Shown here: one piece after another, positions 55,494-64,000 of the stretch | How the letters are laid out: every line of letters begins with the position of its first letter | How positions within the stretch are numbered: the first letter of the stretch is position 1 | NCBI GenBank assembly: GCA_965200795.1 | Contig: CBDAVB010000021.1 | Location: 1 to 64,000, forward strand | Direction: 5' to 3' | Source of the DNA: Parashewanella sp965200795 | GTDB taxonomy: Bacteria > Pseudomonadota > Gammaproteobacteria > Enterobacterales > Shewanellaceae | DNA: 64,000 bases | Program-made: the position numbers and the translations under genes | Notes under the pieces: generated by a model | The model's database searches: none | Told to the model about the DNA's origin: nothing | The model's input: only the letters and a program-made list of their open reading frames with translations

Positions 55494-55513
55494 TTTAAAC
55501 ACTCGTTTAAAAT
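55494..55513. promoter_or_regulatory. Likely PsrA operator
   Basis: TTTTAAACACTCGTTTAAAA consists of perfect 8-bp arms around ACTC. The core AAAC-N4-GTTT matches the known PsrA site pattern (G/CAAAC-N2-4-GTTTG/C). It lies 20 bases before the psrA ATG, suited to autoregulation of psrA-fadE. Confidence 0.72.
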
Positions 55514-56664
55514 TACTGCTTAAGTCGAAGAAAGTCAATCGATACCCCCTTTAAAATCACTTTGAATTATTTGTTAATTACATTTTACTCAATGCAAAAA
55601 ACGTTAATTTTAGGTAAACTACGCCCGAAAAAATAATAAGGAAGTCATAATTGATGAATTTTTATAACCAGAGACCGGCCAAACTATCTCTTGTTGTCGC
55701 TTTAGCGTTTGGTTTGAGTGCGTGCGGTAACGAAGGAGCGACACAAGCTGAAGCTAAAAAAGCTGATGCGCAACCAACAGTGGCGGAGGCCGCAGCATTC
55801 ATTAACGACGCGGAGCGGCAGCTGGCTGACCTATCTATTGAAGCAAACCGCGCGGAATGGATTTACAGTAACTTCATCACTGAAGACACCGCGGCGCTTG
55901 CCGCGGCGGTGGGTCAGAGATACACCGCCAACTCAGTAAAATTTGCCACCGAATCGGCTAAATATGCCGATCTGAATCTTGATCCAGTGAACGAGCGAAA
56001 GCTGAATGCACTGAGAACAAGCTTGGTGTTACCCGCTCCGCTTGATCCGGAGAAGAACGCAAAGTTAGCTCAAATCAGCGCTGATTTAAACGGCATGTAT
56101 AGTAAAGGTAAATATTGCTTCCGAGACGGTAACTGTATGACCTTACCGGAGCTTTCCGCAATTATGGCGGAATCACGCGATCCGGCGGAACTGCTTGAAG
56201 TTTGGCAAGGCTGGCGTGAAATTTCAAAGCCGATGCGTCCGCTGTTTGAAAATGAAGTCAAACTCGCTAACGAAGGTGCTCAAGATCTGGGATTTAAAGA
56301 CTTATCAGAACTATGGCGCAGCCAATATGACATGGAACCCCAGGCTTTCTCTGATGAATTAGATCGCCTTTGGGGTCAAGTTAAGCCACTTTATGATTCA
56401 TTACACTGTTACGTTCGCGGTGAACTTAACCAAAAATACGGAGATGAGGTCGTCGCTAAAACCGATCCGATTCCCGCTCATCTATTAGGTAATATGTGGG
56501 CGCAAAGCTGGGGCAATATCTATAATGAAGTTTCTCCGGAAAACGGAGATCCGGGCTACGATGTTACTCAGCTTCTGGCCGATAACAATTACGACGAGAA
56601 GAAAATGGTGAAACAAGCTGAGGGCTTTTTTACATCATTAGGTTTCGAACCGCTTCCGGAAACA

Positions 56665-57955
56665 GGTAGTGTTTAGAAATCTGTGTCATTTCGGTAAAAT
56701 GTCAAAAACAGGAATGACATAATGACTCAAAATTTCGATTTCAATAAAGCTTTAGAACAACTTCAATCAGGTAAAGGTTTAACTGGTGCGGATGGTGTTC
56801 TCACCCCTTTAATCAAACAACTAACAGAAGCAGCGCTTAAAGCAGAACTTGATCAACATTTAGACTCAGATCTTGAGCCCAATCGAAGAAATGGTTTTAG
56901 TAAAAAAACCGTTAAATCTTCAGTTGGCGAATTTGAGTTAGAAACGCCAAGAGACAGAGCCGGCAACTTTGAGCCTCAGCTTGTCAAAAAAAATCAAACT
57001 AAGCTCTCTGATGAAATTGATCGTAAGATTTTGTCAATGTTTTCAATGGGTATGAGTTATCGTGATATCAAATCTCATGTGGCTGATTTGTATGGTTTAG
57101 AGCTTTCAGAAGCCAGTTTGACGGCTGTGACCGATCAGCTTATTCCTCAGCTCAAAGAATGGCAGCAACGCAGTTTAGACGAGGTCTATCCAATTATTTG
57201 GCTGGATGCGATTCACTATAAAGTCAAAGACAATGGTCGCTATGTCAGTAAGGCTATTTACACGATTCTAGGCGTTAATCTCGAAGGTAAGAAAGAGTTA
57301 CTTGGCCTGTATCTTTCAGAGTCAGAAGGTGCTAATTATTGGCTTTCGGTACTGACCGATCTTCATAATCGTGGTGTTAAGGATATCTTAATTGCTTGTG
57401 TTGACGGGTTAAACGGTTTTCCTGAAGCTATTGCCAGCATTTACCCGGAGACAGAAGTTCAGCTTTGCGTAATTCATCAGGTACGCAACTCAATGAAGTA
57501 TGTGGCATCTAAGCATCAAAAGGCGTTTATGGCTGATTTAAAGCCGGTTTACAGAGCGACAAGTAAATCGGCTGCTGAAACGGCTTTAGATGAGCTGGAA
57601 AACAAATGGGGTAGCCAGTATCCAATCGTTATCGACTCTTGGCGCAGAAAGTGGGAGAACTTGTCCGTTTACTTCAAATATCCAGAATATGTACGTCGAG
57701 TGATTTACACGACCAATGCGATTGAAGCCGTACATCGCCAGTTTAGGAAACTCACCAAAACAAAAGGGGCATTTCCAAATGAAAACAGCTTGCTAAAATT
57801 GCTTTATGCGGGCATATTGAATGCCTCTAAAAAGTGGACAATGCCAGTCCAAAATTGGAGGCTAGCATTGTCACAATTTGCAATCCATTTTGAAGGCAGA
57901 TTGGATAACGTATTAGAAATTTAGAATTTAGGCTGACACAGAATTTTGAACGCCC
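56665..57955 (+). mobile_element. IS256-family element inside the M2 peptidase gene
   Basis: A 1291-bp insertion with imperfect inverted ends (GGTAGTGTTTAGAAATCTGT and GGGCGTTCAAAATTCTGTGT), flanked by TCCGGAAACA (56655-56664 and 57956-57965). IS256 typically duplicates 8-9 bp; the tenth base may match by chance. Coding frame intact. Confidence 0.92.
56722..57924 (+). CDS. IS256-family (mutator) transposase
   Basis: 400 residues, full length and in frame. The mutator-type DDE core has Asp in PIIWLDAIHYKVK (about 163), Asp in ILIACVDGLNGFPEAI (about 229) with CVIHQVRNSMKYV following, and Glu in YTTNAIEAVHRQFRK (about 337). The same gene, in strongly eroded form, is seen at 12172-13360. Confidence 0.94.
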   Translation: MTQNFDFNKALEQLQSGKGLTGADGVLTPLIKQLTEAALKAELDQHLDSDLEPNRRNGFSKKTVKSSVGEFELETPRDRAGNFEPQLVKKNQTKLSDEIDRKILSMFSMGMSYRDIKSHVADLYGLELSEASLTAVTDQLIPQLKEWQQRSLDEVYPIIWLDAIHYKVKDNGRYVSKAIYTILGVNLEGKKELLGLYLSESEGANYWLSVLTDLHNRGVKDILIACVDGLNGFPEAIASIYPETEVQLCVIHQVRNSMKYVASKHQKAFMADLKPVYRATSKSAAETALDELENKWGSQYPIVIDSWRRKWENLSVYFKYPEYVRRVIYTTNAIEAVHRQFRKLTKTKGAFPNENSLLKLLYAGILNASKKWTMPVQNWRLALSQFAIHFEGRLDNVLEI

Positions 57956-58827
57956 TCCGGAAACATTCTGGACTCGTTCTTTATTCACGCAACCGCGGGA
58001 TCGTGATGTTGTTTGTCATGCCTCGGCTTGGGACTTAGATAATCTTGATGATATTCGTATCAAGATGTGTATCCGGAAAACCGCTGAAGAATTTACCGTA
58101 ATTCACCATGAATTAGGTCATAACTTTTACCAGCGTGCCTACAAAAACCAGCCGCATATCTTTAAGAACAGCGCCAACGACGGCTTCCATGAAGCCATAG
58201 GTGACACTATCGCACTTTCAATTACGCCTGAGTACCTGAAAGAAATCGGTCTGCTTAACGAAGTGCCTGACGAGTCTAAAGATATCGGCCTGCTTCTTCG
58301 TCAGGCGTTAGATAAAGTGGCATTTATGCCGTTTGGTTTGATGATTGACCAATGGCGCTGGAAAGTATTCAACGGTGAAATCAAGCCTTCTGAGTACAAC
58401 AAGGCATGGTGGGAACTGCGCCGGAAGTATCAGGGCGTTCAAGCACCTTTAGCCCGCGGTGAGGCGGACTTTGATCCGGGTGCGAAATACCACGTGCCGG
58501 GTAACGTTCCTTACACCCGGTATTTCTTGGCTCACATTCTGCAGTTCCAGTTCCACAAGGCGCTATGTGACATAGCCGGTGATAAAGGCGCCGTTCATCG
58601 TTGTTCAATCTACGGCAGCAAAGAAGCAGGCGCTAAGCTGAACAAGATGCTGGAAATGGGTTCAAGCCGGCCGTGGCCTGAAGCGCTTGAAGTTATTACG
58701 GAAACAAAAGAAATGGACGCTCAAGCCGTTCTTGATTATTTCGCGCCATTGAAAGTTTGGTTAGACAAGCAAAACCAAGCGAATAACAACCGATGTGGTT
58801 GGTAATTTTTTGTAAATAACACTGATT

Positions 58828-58850
58828 AAGCCCGTCTCGACGGGCTTTTT
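58828..58850 (+). terminator. Terminator of the M2 peptidase gene
   Basis: Stem AAGCCCGT (58828-58835) with ACGGGCTT (58840-58847), loop CTCG, followed by a T-run. It starts 22 bases after the stop codon. Confidence 0.9.
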
Positions 58851-58960
58851 ATCTGATTAGCGTAAATTTGATGTCTGACACACTTTGTAAATATTAAATT
58901 CTACAGATACCATTTAAATCAGCTTATAGTAACGTTAGTTGCGATTTTTAAAGAGTTATT

Positions 58961-59515
58961 ATGCGTTTTCTGTTAGCTTTTCTCATGTTTTTCTTATACG
59001 TTTCTGCAAGTCATGCTGTTGAAAAACAAAATATAAACGAAAAAATAAATTCAACTTACGTTCAATTCGTTGATGCCTTCAATAAGCTCAATGCCGAACT
59101 GATCTTACCCGTCTATCATCATAACGCGTCCTATATTTCCGAGCATAAAAAAGGCGGTTTGATTAAAGGTAAGGAAGCAATAAATCTTATTTACCAAAGA
59201 TTCTTCGATCGTGTTAAGCACAAAAAAGCAAACGTAAAAATAGGCTTTCGGGTAGTAAGTCGTGATATTTCTCAAGATAGAGCCACAGATATCGGCTATT
59301 ATTTGATTCGTTTTATACCCGCGGCGCATACAGAGCAACCGGTTTCAGAGTTTTCCGGCAAATTCCTCATTATAAGCAAACCCGGTGAAAAAGGTCACTG
59401 GCAGTGGTTTACTGAAATGAATAATAAAGCAAAATCGTCATTTTATTTTAGCGCGACGCCCAGAGAAGGGTTATTCTATACTGATAGTAAACCGTTACAG
59501 CGTGATAAAAAATGA
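58961..59515 (+). CDS. Exported NTF2/SnoaL-like protein
   Basis: 184 residues with a signal peptide (1 to about 19, VSASHA). The remainder looks like an NTF2-fold cone domain of the DUF4440/SnoaL type: an N-terminal helix (STYVQFVDAFNKLNAE), HHNASYISEH, GKEAINLIYQRFF and a beta-rich C-terminus with GHWQWFTEMN. Such domains bind small ligands or act as isomerases or hydrolases; no catalytic residues can be assigned. The stop overlaps the ychJ start (ATGA), indicating an operon. Confidence 0.68.
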   Translation: MRFLLAFLMFFLYVSASHAVEKQNINEKINSTYVQFVDAFNKLNAELILPVYHHNASYISEHKKGGLIKGKEAINLIYQRFFDRVKHKKANVKIGFRVVSRDISQDRATDIGYYLIRFIPAAHTEQPVSEFSGKFLIISKPGEKGHWQWFTEMNNKAKSSFYFSATPREGLFYTDSKPLQRDKK

Positions 59516-59973
59516 CCACATCTCTTTGCCCTTGCGGTTGTGATAAAAACTATCAGGACTGCTGCCAGTTATTTCATCTGAAAATACAAACACCAGCGAC
59601 ACCGGAGCAACTGATGCGCTCCAGATATTCTGCGTTCGTTAAAAAAGAATTTCAGTACTTAATGGACACTCATGCTGAGGAGTATTCCGAGGCAAGAAGT
59701 ATTGAAGCTTTATCTAAGCCGCCTCACCCGAACTGGATTGCGTTATATGTTATAGACTCAACACAAACTCTGAACAAAGGCACCGTTACTTTTATCGCTT
59801 GGTACAAAATCGGCGAACAGCTTGACGCAATCTATGAAAAATCTAATTTTGAAAAAAGAGACGGCCGTTGGCTCTATACTGACGGTGAGCATTTAAAAGT
59901 GCCTTTTCCTAAGCCGAATGAGCCCTGTGTTTGCCGGAGCGGTAAAAAATTCAAAAAGTGTTGCGGAGCTTAA
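59512..59973 (+). CDS. ychJ: YchJ family SEC-C motif protein
   Basis: 153 residues. SEC-C zinc motifs lie at both ends: CPCGCDKNYQDCC (residues 6-18) and CVCRSGKKFKKCCG near the C-terminus, enclosing the NTF2-like UPF0225 domain (LMRSRYSAFVKKEFQYLMDT). SEC-C motifs bind zinc and often contact SecB or ribosomal partners; the YchJ role is unknown. It overlaps the preceding gene by four bases and is one base from the next. Confidence 0.92.
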   Translation: MTTSLCPCGCDKNYQDCCQLFHLKIQTPATPEQLMRSRYSAFVKKEFQYLMDTHAEEYSEARSIEALSKPPHPNWIALYVIDSTQTLNKGTVTFIAWYKIGEQLDAIYEKSNFEKRDGRWLYTDGEHLKVPFPKPNEPCVCRSGKKFKKCCGA

Positions 59974-59974
59974 T

Positions 59975-60709
59975 ATGTCAACGAATAAAAAAATTTGTCT
60001 CGTCACCGGTGGAAGCTCAGGTATCGGCGAAGCCATTTGTAAACTGTTTGGCCGGAGTGGCTATTTAGTACTAAATCTTGATATCAAGCCAGGACAATAT
60101 GGCACTTATTATCAATGTGATATGAGCAAGTTTGATGAAGTAATCCATTGTGTGACTCAATTAGCAGCACAATATCAAATTGATACGGCTATTTTAAACG
60201 CTGGGATGCACAAATCCGCGACCATTGAGCAGACATCTGAAGCCGACTTTGATGCCATCTTCGCGTTAAACGTAAAAGGCGCGATTGCTACCGCTAAAGC
60301 TGTTATCCCGAGCATGAAAGCCAGAAACCAAGGCAACATCCTTGTCATCTCATCAGATCAAGCTCTGGTTGCTAAAAAGAATTCATTTGCTTATAACCTG
60401 ACTAAAACGGCCTTAGCTTCATTAGCGAAAACCACTGCGCTTGATTACGCTGAATACGGTATTCGCGCTAATGCTATTTGCCCGGGTACTATCGAAACAC
60501 CGCTTTATCATGCCGCTATTGATAGATATTGTGAGCAAACTGGCGCAAACAAAGACGACGTTCACAGAGATGAAGCTTCGTTACAGCCGCTAAACCGACT
60601 TGGTCAAGCTGAAGAAGTCGCTGAATACGCATTGTTTTTAGCGTCAGACAAAGCCAGGTTTATTACCGGCAGCTTACAAGTTATTGATGGTGGTTATACC
60701 GCAAGATAA
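59975..60709 (+). CDS. Short-chain dehydrogenase/reductase
   Basis: 244 residues from the ATG at 59975 (GGAG 6 bases upstream; the frame is open upstream but overlaps ychJ). The cofactor loop TGGSSGIGEA is at residues 10-19, NAG is near 82-84, and the catalytic Ser/Tyr/Lys are in VISSDQA, AYNLTKTAL (about 130-150). The C-terminal ITGSLQVIDGGY is typical of classical SDRs. Substrate unknown; it is probably co-transcribed with ychJ. Confidence 0.88.
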   Translation: MSTNKKICLVTGGSSGIGEAICKLFGRSGYLVLNLDIKPGQYGTYYQCDMSKFDEVIHCVTQLAAQYQIDTAILNAGMHKSATIEQTSEADFDAIFALNVKGAIATAKAVIPSMKARNQGNILVISSDQALVAKKNSFAYNLTKTALASLAKTTALDYAEYGIRANAICPGTIETPLYHAAIDRYCEQTGANKDDVHRDEASLQPLNRLGQAEEVAEYALFLASDKARFITGSLQVIDGGYTAR

Positions 60710-60713
60710 CTCT

Positions 60714-61146
60714 AGTACTCCGTCCATAAGCATTAATACTCTCACATCCGGAAATCCTTAACTTAGCGCTTAAGTCACTGACTTGCGTAAACACTATAGC
60801 CACAGGGCGATGCGGTCTTACGGCTGACAGCGTGGTTCAGGCAAGTTTGCTCAAACAAATGATGGGCTTAAGCTACGAAGAGCTCATCTTTTACACCTCG
60901 GACTCAATCAGCTATCTTCATTACTTACCACCATACAGCCCGAATTTGAATCCGATTGAGCGACTTTGGAAGGTAATGAATGAGCACGTTAGAAATAATG
61001 AATATTTCGCTTCAGCGAAAGAATTTCGAGAACGGATAAATGACTTTTTCGATGTAAAACTTCCAGAAATTGCGGATACTTTAACGAGTAGAATTACTGG
61101 TAACTTTCAATTACTCACATTTGCAACTTGAGTTCGCTTATGTATA
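60714..61146 (+). pseudogene. Chimeric IS remnant: IS5-like N-terminal piece joined to IS630 C-terminal piece
   Basis: Begins TAGTACTCCGTCCATAAG, the same end as the IS630 at 6581. At 60820-60915 it encodes QASLLKQMMGLSYEELIFYT and SDSISY, an N-terminal segment of an IS5-type transposase. Without a stop it then continues at LHYLPPYSPNLNPIERLWKV (from about 60916), nearly identical to the C-terminus of the IS630 transposase at 31507-32535. The combination is a deletion fusion of two unrelated elements and is not functional. Confidence 0.72.
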
Positions 61147-61199
61147 TATGTTATACATTATGTGTTAAGTTATAATTCTTAAACTTGGAGTCAAAATTC

Positions 61200-61499
61200 A
61201 TGGATAGATTAAGCGCCGCAAAAGAAACCTTTCGACAACAGCTTGAGCAATACAATAAAACCACCAAATCTAAACCACTTACAATTACTGATTTCTGTGT
61301 ATCAGACTTAGAAAAAATACTTGAAACAGTGACGTTACGGGAATCAATAGAGCAAAGACGTACGGGCAAGACAACCAAAGCTAACTCTGAATTCAAAGCC
61401 AATATTGCTGATTTACTGCTGTTACTCGATGGTTTTGACATCAAGAAAAAGAAAGCGGCCGCTGCTGGAAAGTTGAAAGAATGTGAAGAGTTAGATTGA
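61200..61499 (+). CDS. Unrecognised 99-residue protein
   Basis: Start chosen at the ATG 61200 with TGGAG 10 bases upstream. The protein is charged and helical (RLSAAKETFRQQLEQYNKT; LEKILETVTLRESIEQRR), ends with a Lys/Ala-rich tail, and has no signal peptide. Upstream, TGTATATATGTTATACA (61141-61157) has 6-bp inverted arms and overlaps the likely promoter. It resembles small DNA-binding or plasmid accessory proteins in composition, but no family is recognised. It lies within mobile-element debris. Confidence 0.5.
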   Translation: MDRLSAAKETFRQQLEQYNKTTKSKPLTITDFCVSDLEKILETVTLRESIEQRRTGKTTKANSEFKANIADLLLLLDGFDIKKKKAAAAGKLKECEELD

Positions 61500-61591
61500 T
61501 TTGGGTGCAGAGCTTTTATAACGACAACGATCTCAAAAAAGATCCATTATATTCATAAGGATAAATTAAAATTGTTGTAAAAATATACCTG

Positions 61592-61619
61592 TATTCCGCA
61601 CCTGAATTTTCATAAATGA
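61592..61619 (+). repeat. Short dispersed repeat, copy 3 of 3
   Basis: TATTCCGCACCTGAATTTTC followed by ATAAATGAA, as at 5544-5574 and inverted at 31101-31130. No transposase lies beside this copy. Shortly after it, the motif CGCACACCTAAA occurs twice in tandem at about 61676-61699, next to the hisIE stop. Confidence 0.6.
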
Positions 61620-61695
61620 AACAAATAAAAGTAAAATAAAACATTAATTACTTGAAACCGCAAGGTGTTAATATAACGCACACCTAAACGCACAC

Positions 61696-62346
61696 CTAAA
61701 ATTTGTATGAAAACTGTAAATCCTTACCAGCTTTGAGCCTTTCTGCCAGACACGCTACAACATCACTTAATCCAAGCTCTTGATCTTCTAATAACACCAT
61801 CAAGTGGAACAAAAGATCGGCGGCTTCATTAATTAATTCTTGTTTATCATTTGTTACTGCCGCAAGAGCGGTTTCGACGCCTTCCTCACCGACTTTCTGA
61901 GCCATTCGTTTTGTACCTGATTCAAATAAAGACCGAGTGTAACTATTTGAATTTACGTTATGTTTTCGGTTTTGAATAATTTTAATGAGATTAAGCAAAA
62001 ACGGATCAATATCGCTTTCACTCCAACAACTGGTTGTGCCTAAGTGACAGGTCGGGCCTTCAGGAATGGCCTGGATCAATAAGGTGTCATTGTCACAATC
62101 AACGGCGATTGATTTCAAATTGAGAAAGTTTTTAGAGGATTCGCCTTTTGTCCATAATCGGTTTTTGCTTCGACTGAAAAAAGTAACTTTGTTGCTCCGC
62201 TGAGTTTGAATGATGGCTTGTTCATTCATATAACCAAGCATTAACACCTGACCAGAATGGAAATCCTGAATAACGGCTGGTACTAAACCGCTATTTTTCT
62301 GCCAATCGATGGCATTAATCTGTTCGTCATTTAATTTGTTCATCAT
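61696..62346 (-). CDS. hisIE: Bifunctional phosphoribosyl-AMP cyclohydrolase / phosphoribosyl-ATP pyrophosphatase
   Basis: 216 residues from the ATG at 62346, which overlaps the hisF stop as ATGA; an upstream in-frame ATG at 62361 lies inside hisF. The HisI domain (about 1-115) shows VLMLGYMNEQA, TFFSRSKNRLWTKGE and metal-binding VDCDNDTLL; the HisE domain (about 120-216) shows RKVGEEGVETALAA-like QKVGEEGVETALAA and LLFHLMVLLEDQ. It performs steps 2 and 3 of histidine synthesis and is the last gene of the operon here, followed by IS debris. Confidence 0.96.
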   Translation of the reverse strand: MMNKLNDEQINAIDWQKNSGLVPAVIQDFHSGQVLMLGYMNEQAIIQTQRSNKVTFFSRSKNRLWTKGESSKNFLNLKSIAVDCDNDTLLIQAIPEGPTCHLGTTSCWSESDIDPFLLNLIKIIQNRKHNVNSNSYTRSLFESGTKRMAQKVGEEGVETALAAVTNDKQELINEAADLLFHLMVLLEDQELGLSDVVACLAERLKAGKDLQFSYKF

Positions 62347-63119
62347 ATCGGCCTTATACAAATACCATTAGTAGTCAGTTCCTGCTTTAGTTGCGCGATG
62401 GAGATTTCCCGTTTATGAAAAACACTTGCAGCTAACGCGGCATCAACATCGGCTTGTTTGAAAACATCGATAAAATGCTCAATGGTGCCGGCACCGCCGG
62501 AAGCGATTAAGGGAACATCACAAACTTGTCTGATCTTCTTTAATTGCTCTAAATCATAACCTTTTTTCACTCCATCTTTATTGATGGCGTTAAGCACGAT
62601 TTCACCGCAACCTAATTGCTGCACTTTCTCAACCCAGTCAGATGTATACCAGTTTGTAAAAACCGAAGTTTTTTCGTCACCGGTGAATTGCTTTACTTTA
62701 TAACTGTTAGTCTCGGCATCAAAAAATGAATCAATGCCAACAACAACGCATTGTTTGCCAAATTCATCAAGCAAACGAGAAATCAAACTTGGATCAGCTA
62801 AGGCGGGGGAGTTTATCGAAATTTTATCTGCGCCATGTTTCAAAATGTTTCTTGCATGACCCTCTGATTTAATGCCACCAGCAACGCAGAACGGAATATC
62901 AATTTTTTCTGCAATTCTTTCTACCCAAACTTTATCAACATCATAACGATGTGCGCTGGCGGTAATGTCATAAAAAACTAATTCGTCGGCTCCTTCATCA
63001 GAATAACGTTTGGCTAAGTCGACAATATCACCGACAACTTCATGATTTTTAAATTGAATACCTTTAACCACTTTTCCATCTTGCACGTCAAGGCAGGGTA
63101 CTATGCGTTTTGCCAGCAT
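62343..63119 (-). CDS. hisF: Imidazole glycerol phosphate synthase, cyclase subunit
   Basis: 258 residues, TIM barrel. Catalytic Asp11 is in VPCLDVQDGKVVKG and Asp131 in VVGIDSFF (about). GGAGTIEH near 205 binds phosphate. It works with HisH to form imidazole glycerol phosphate and AICAR. The 5-prime end overlaps hisA by 19 bases and the 3-prime end overlaps hisIE by four. Confidence 0.97.
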   Translation of the reverse strand: MLAKRIVPCLDVQDGKVVKGIQFKNHEVVGDIVDLAKRYSDEGADELVFYDITASAHRYDVDKVWVERIAEKIDIPFCVAGGIKSEGHARNILKHGADKISINSPALADPSLISRLLDEFGKQCVVVGIDSFFDAETNSYKVKQFTGDEKTSVFTNWYTSDWVEKVQQLGCGEIVLNAINKDGVKKGYDLEQLKKIRQVCDVPLIASGGAGTIEHFIDVFKQADVDAALAASVFHKREISIAQLKQELTTNGICIRPI

Positions 63120-63838
63120 TGAATCGCTTCCTTAACGGTAAATTTGTTGATTAATAATGCCTTACCAACGATAAGACTATTTGCCCCGCTTAATTTAACG
63201 GCCGCTATGTCCTCTGTATCTCCAACTCCGCCTGACGCTTGCCAGTTAATATCAGGGAACTGCCGGCAAAGCTCTTGATACAGACTGAGGTTTGAACCAG
63301 AAAGTGTGCCGTCACAACTTATGTCAGTAACCAGAGCGTGTTTCAAGCCAACAATTTTATATTGATGCACCAACTGATCTATCGTGTATCGCGATGCTTG
63401 TTGCCAGCCGGCTATCGCGACTTGTTTGGTGCCGTCATCCAAGATATTCAGATCTAAGGCTAAACAAATCCGATCCGCTCCAAACTCTTTAAACCAATCA
63501 GAGACAAGCTCAGGTTGTGTCACAGCCAGAGAGCCGATAACTACACGTTCGACACCCGCGTCAAGTAACTCCTCAACTTGAGCTTTGGTCCGAATGCCGC
63601 CGCCGACCTGAATATTTGCGGTTAACTTTTGACATAACGATTTTATAAGCGCGATTTGACGCTTTTCCGGTTCTTTTGCTCCGGTTAAGTCGACAATATG
63701 CAACCATTGCGCCCCTTGGTTTTGGTAACTTTGTAATTGCGATAGCGGATCAAGATCAAAGTCAGTTTTTTTATTGTAATCGCCTTGGAATAATCTCACG
63801 ACTTTACCGTCGATAAGATCGATTGCCGGAATGATCAT
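63101..63838 (-). CDS. hisA: Phosphoribosylformimino-AICAR-ribotide isomerase
   Basis: 245 residues, TIM barrel paralogue of HisF. PAIDLIDGKVVRLFQGDY at the N-terminus carries the catalytic Asp7; the second is in VTDISCDGTLSG (about 130) and the phosphate site in QASGGVGDTEDI. It starts three bases after hisH and overlaps hisF. Confidence 0.97.
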   Translation of the reverse strand: MIIPAIDLIDGKVVRLFQGDYNKKTDFDLDPLSQLQSYQNQGAQWLHIVDLTGAKEPEKRQIALIKSLCQKLTANIQVGGGIRTKAQVEELLDAGVERVVIGSLAVTQPELVSDWFKEFGADRICLALDLNILDDGTKQVAIAGWQQASRYTIDQLVHQYKIVGLKHALVTDISCDGTLSGSNLSLYQELCRQFPDINWQASGGVGDTEDIAAVKLSGANSLIVGKALLINKFTVKEAIQCWQNA

Positions 63839-63841
63839 CTG

Positions 63842-64000
63842 CTACCTCAGCTTGCTAAAATTAGAAAGAATCCGTGAGCCCGCACGACTACTTTTTTCAG
63901 GGTGAAATTGCAGCCCGATAAAATTGTTATGAGCGATTGCGGCGCTGAAACGTTCGCCATATTCACAGCTGGCTATTGTGTTTGAACTCACGGGAACCGA
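63842..64000 (-). CDS. hisH: Imidazole glycerol phosphate synthase, glutamine amidotransferase subunit (C-terminal part)
   Basis: Only the last 52 codons are in the window. They include FIGLQFHPEKSSRAG, with the His and Glu of the amidotransferase triad, and the stop TAG at 63844-63842. The nucleophile Cys lies beyond the window edge. HisH supplies ammonia from glutamine to HisF. Gene order hisH-hisA-hisF-hisIE is the standard enteric-type arrangement. Confidence 0.93.
   Translation of the reverse strand, partial: SVPVSSNTIASCEYGERFSAAIAHNNFIGLQFHPEKSSRAGSRILSNFSKLR

Larger units (their letters stand above)
55651..58805 (+). pseudogene. M2-family (ACE-like) peptidyl-dipeptidase lipoprotein, split by IS256
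   Basis: The N-terminal half (55651-56664) starts with a lipoprotein signal and lipobox (LSACG, Cys near residue 25). The C-terminal half (57966-58805) holds the zinc site HHELGH, the third ligand Glu in GFHEAIGDT and the family tail. Removing IS256 (56665-57955) and one copy of the TCCGGAAACA duplication rejoins the gene in frame as PLPETFWTRSLFTQPRD, a 617-residue protein of normal M2 length. The inactivation is therefore caused by the IS alone and precise excision would restore it. It would cut dipeptides from peptide C-termini in the periplasm. Confidence 0.93.

Noticed and set aside
1..64000. tRNA, rRNA and riboswitch genes
   Set aside because: None was recognised on reading both strands; a covariance-model scan was not possible here.

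Overview
The window is a piece of a gammaproteobacterial chromosome. The gene set and order suggest Shewanellaceae (Shewanella or Parashewanella): yceD-rpmF-plsX-fabHDG-acpP-fabF, a psrA-fadE pair, the hisH-hisA-hisF-hisIE end of a histidine operon, a hydroxyproline cluster, GalR-controlled galTK and a curlin pair. That assignment is inference from gene content; no rRNA or other marker is present. Many insertion sequences sit between ordinary housekeeping blocks, several of them nested, broken or fused, so the region has been heavily rearranged.

Layout. 1-5.3 kb: the start of an unknown gene, a secreted subtilisin-like protease with P and PKD domains, and a two-gene curlin operon whose second product is a very long amyloid protein of about 21 repeats. 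5.3-10.5 kb: mobile-element debris, with an IS5-family element inside an istB remnant, an IS630 element and a 155-bp IS66-type MITE inside that IS5, and an IS110 transposase gene cut by an 89-bp MITE. 10.5-13.7 kb: remains of a satellite-phage or plasmid element (DUF927 helicase/primase-like gene, AlpA-like regulator) and a decayed, partly inverted IS256. 13.7-20 kb: the fatty-acid synthesis cluster, transcribed leftwards. 21-31 kb: gamma-glutamyltransferase, then a hydroxyproline catabolism island (D-amino-acid dehydrogenase type FAD enzyme, trans-3-hydroxyproline dehydratase, 4-hydroxyproline epimerase, pyrroline-hydroxycarboxylate deaminase, ketoglutarate semialdehyde dehydrogenase, GntR regulator) and an orphan KAS III. 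31-42 kb: IS630, a locus with a 1159-residue protein that looks like a pentatricopeptide-repeat/Smr fusion, two orphan proteins, and IS66, IS4 and IS5 material. 41.9-50.8 kb: galR, galT, galK, a chemoreceptor, an intact IS66 and a secreted GDSL esterase. 51-61.5 kb: an ISAzo13-type element, fadE-psrA, an M2 peptidase gene split by IS256, an NTF2-like protein, ychJ, an SDR and a chimeric IS remnant. 61.7-64 kb: hisIE, hisF, hisA and the end of hisH.

How the genes work together. The fab cluster supplies acyl-ACP synthesis, and PsrA/FadE handle the first step of fatty-acid breakdown. The hydroxyproline island converts trans-4- and trans-3-hydroxyproline towards 2-oxoglutarate and proline. It has divergent promoters around a perfect 12-bp palindrome that its GntR regulator could bind. 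GalR, with a good operator match, likely controls galTK. The most unusual item is the PPR-Smr-like protein, an architecture known mainly from plant organelles. Exact target duplications and length arithmetic allow several insertion histories to be reconstructed base by base.
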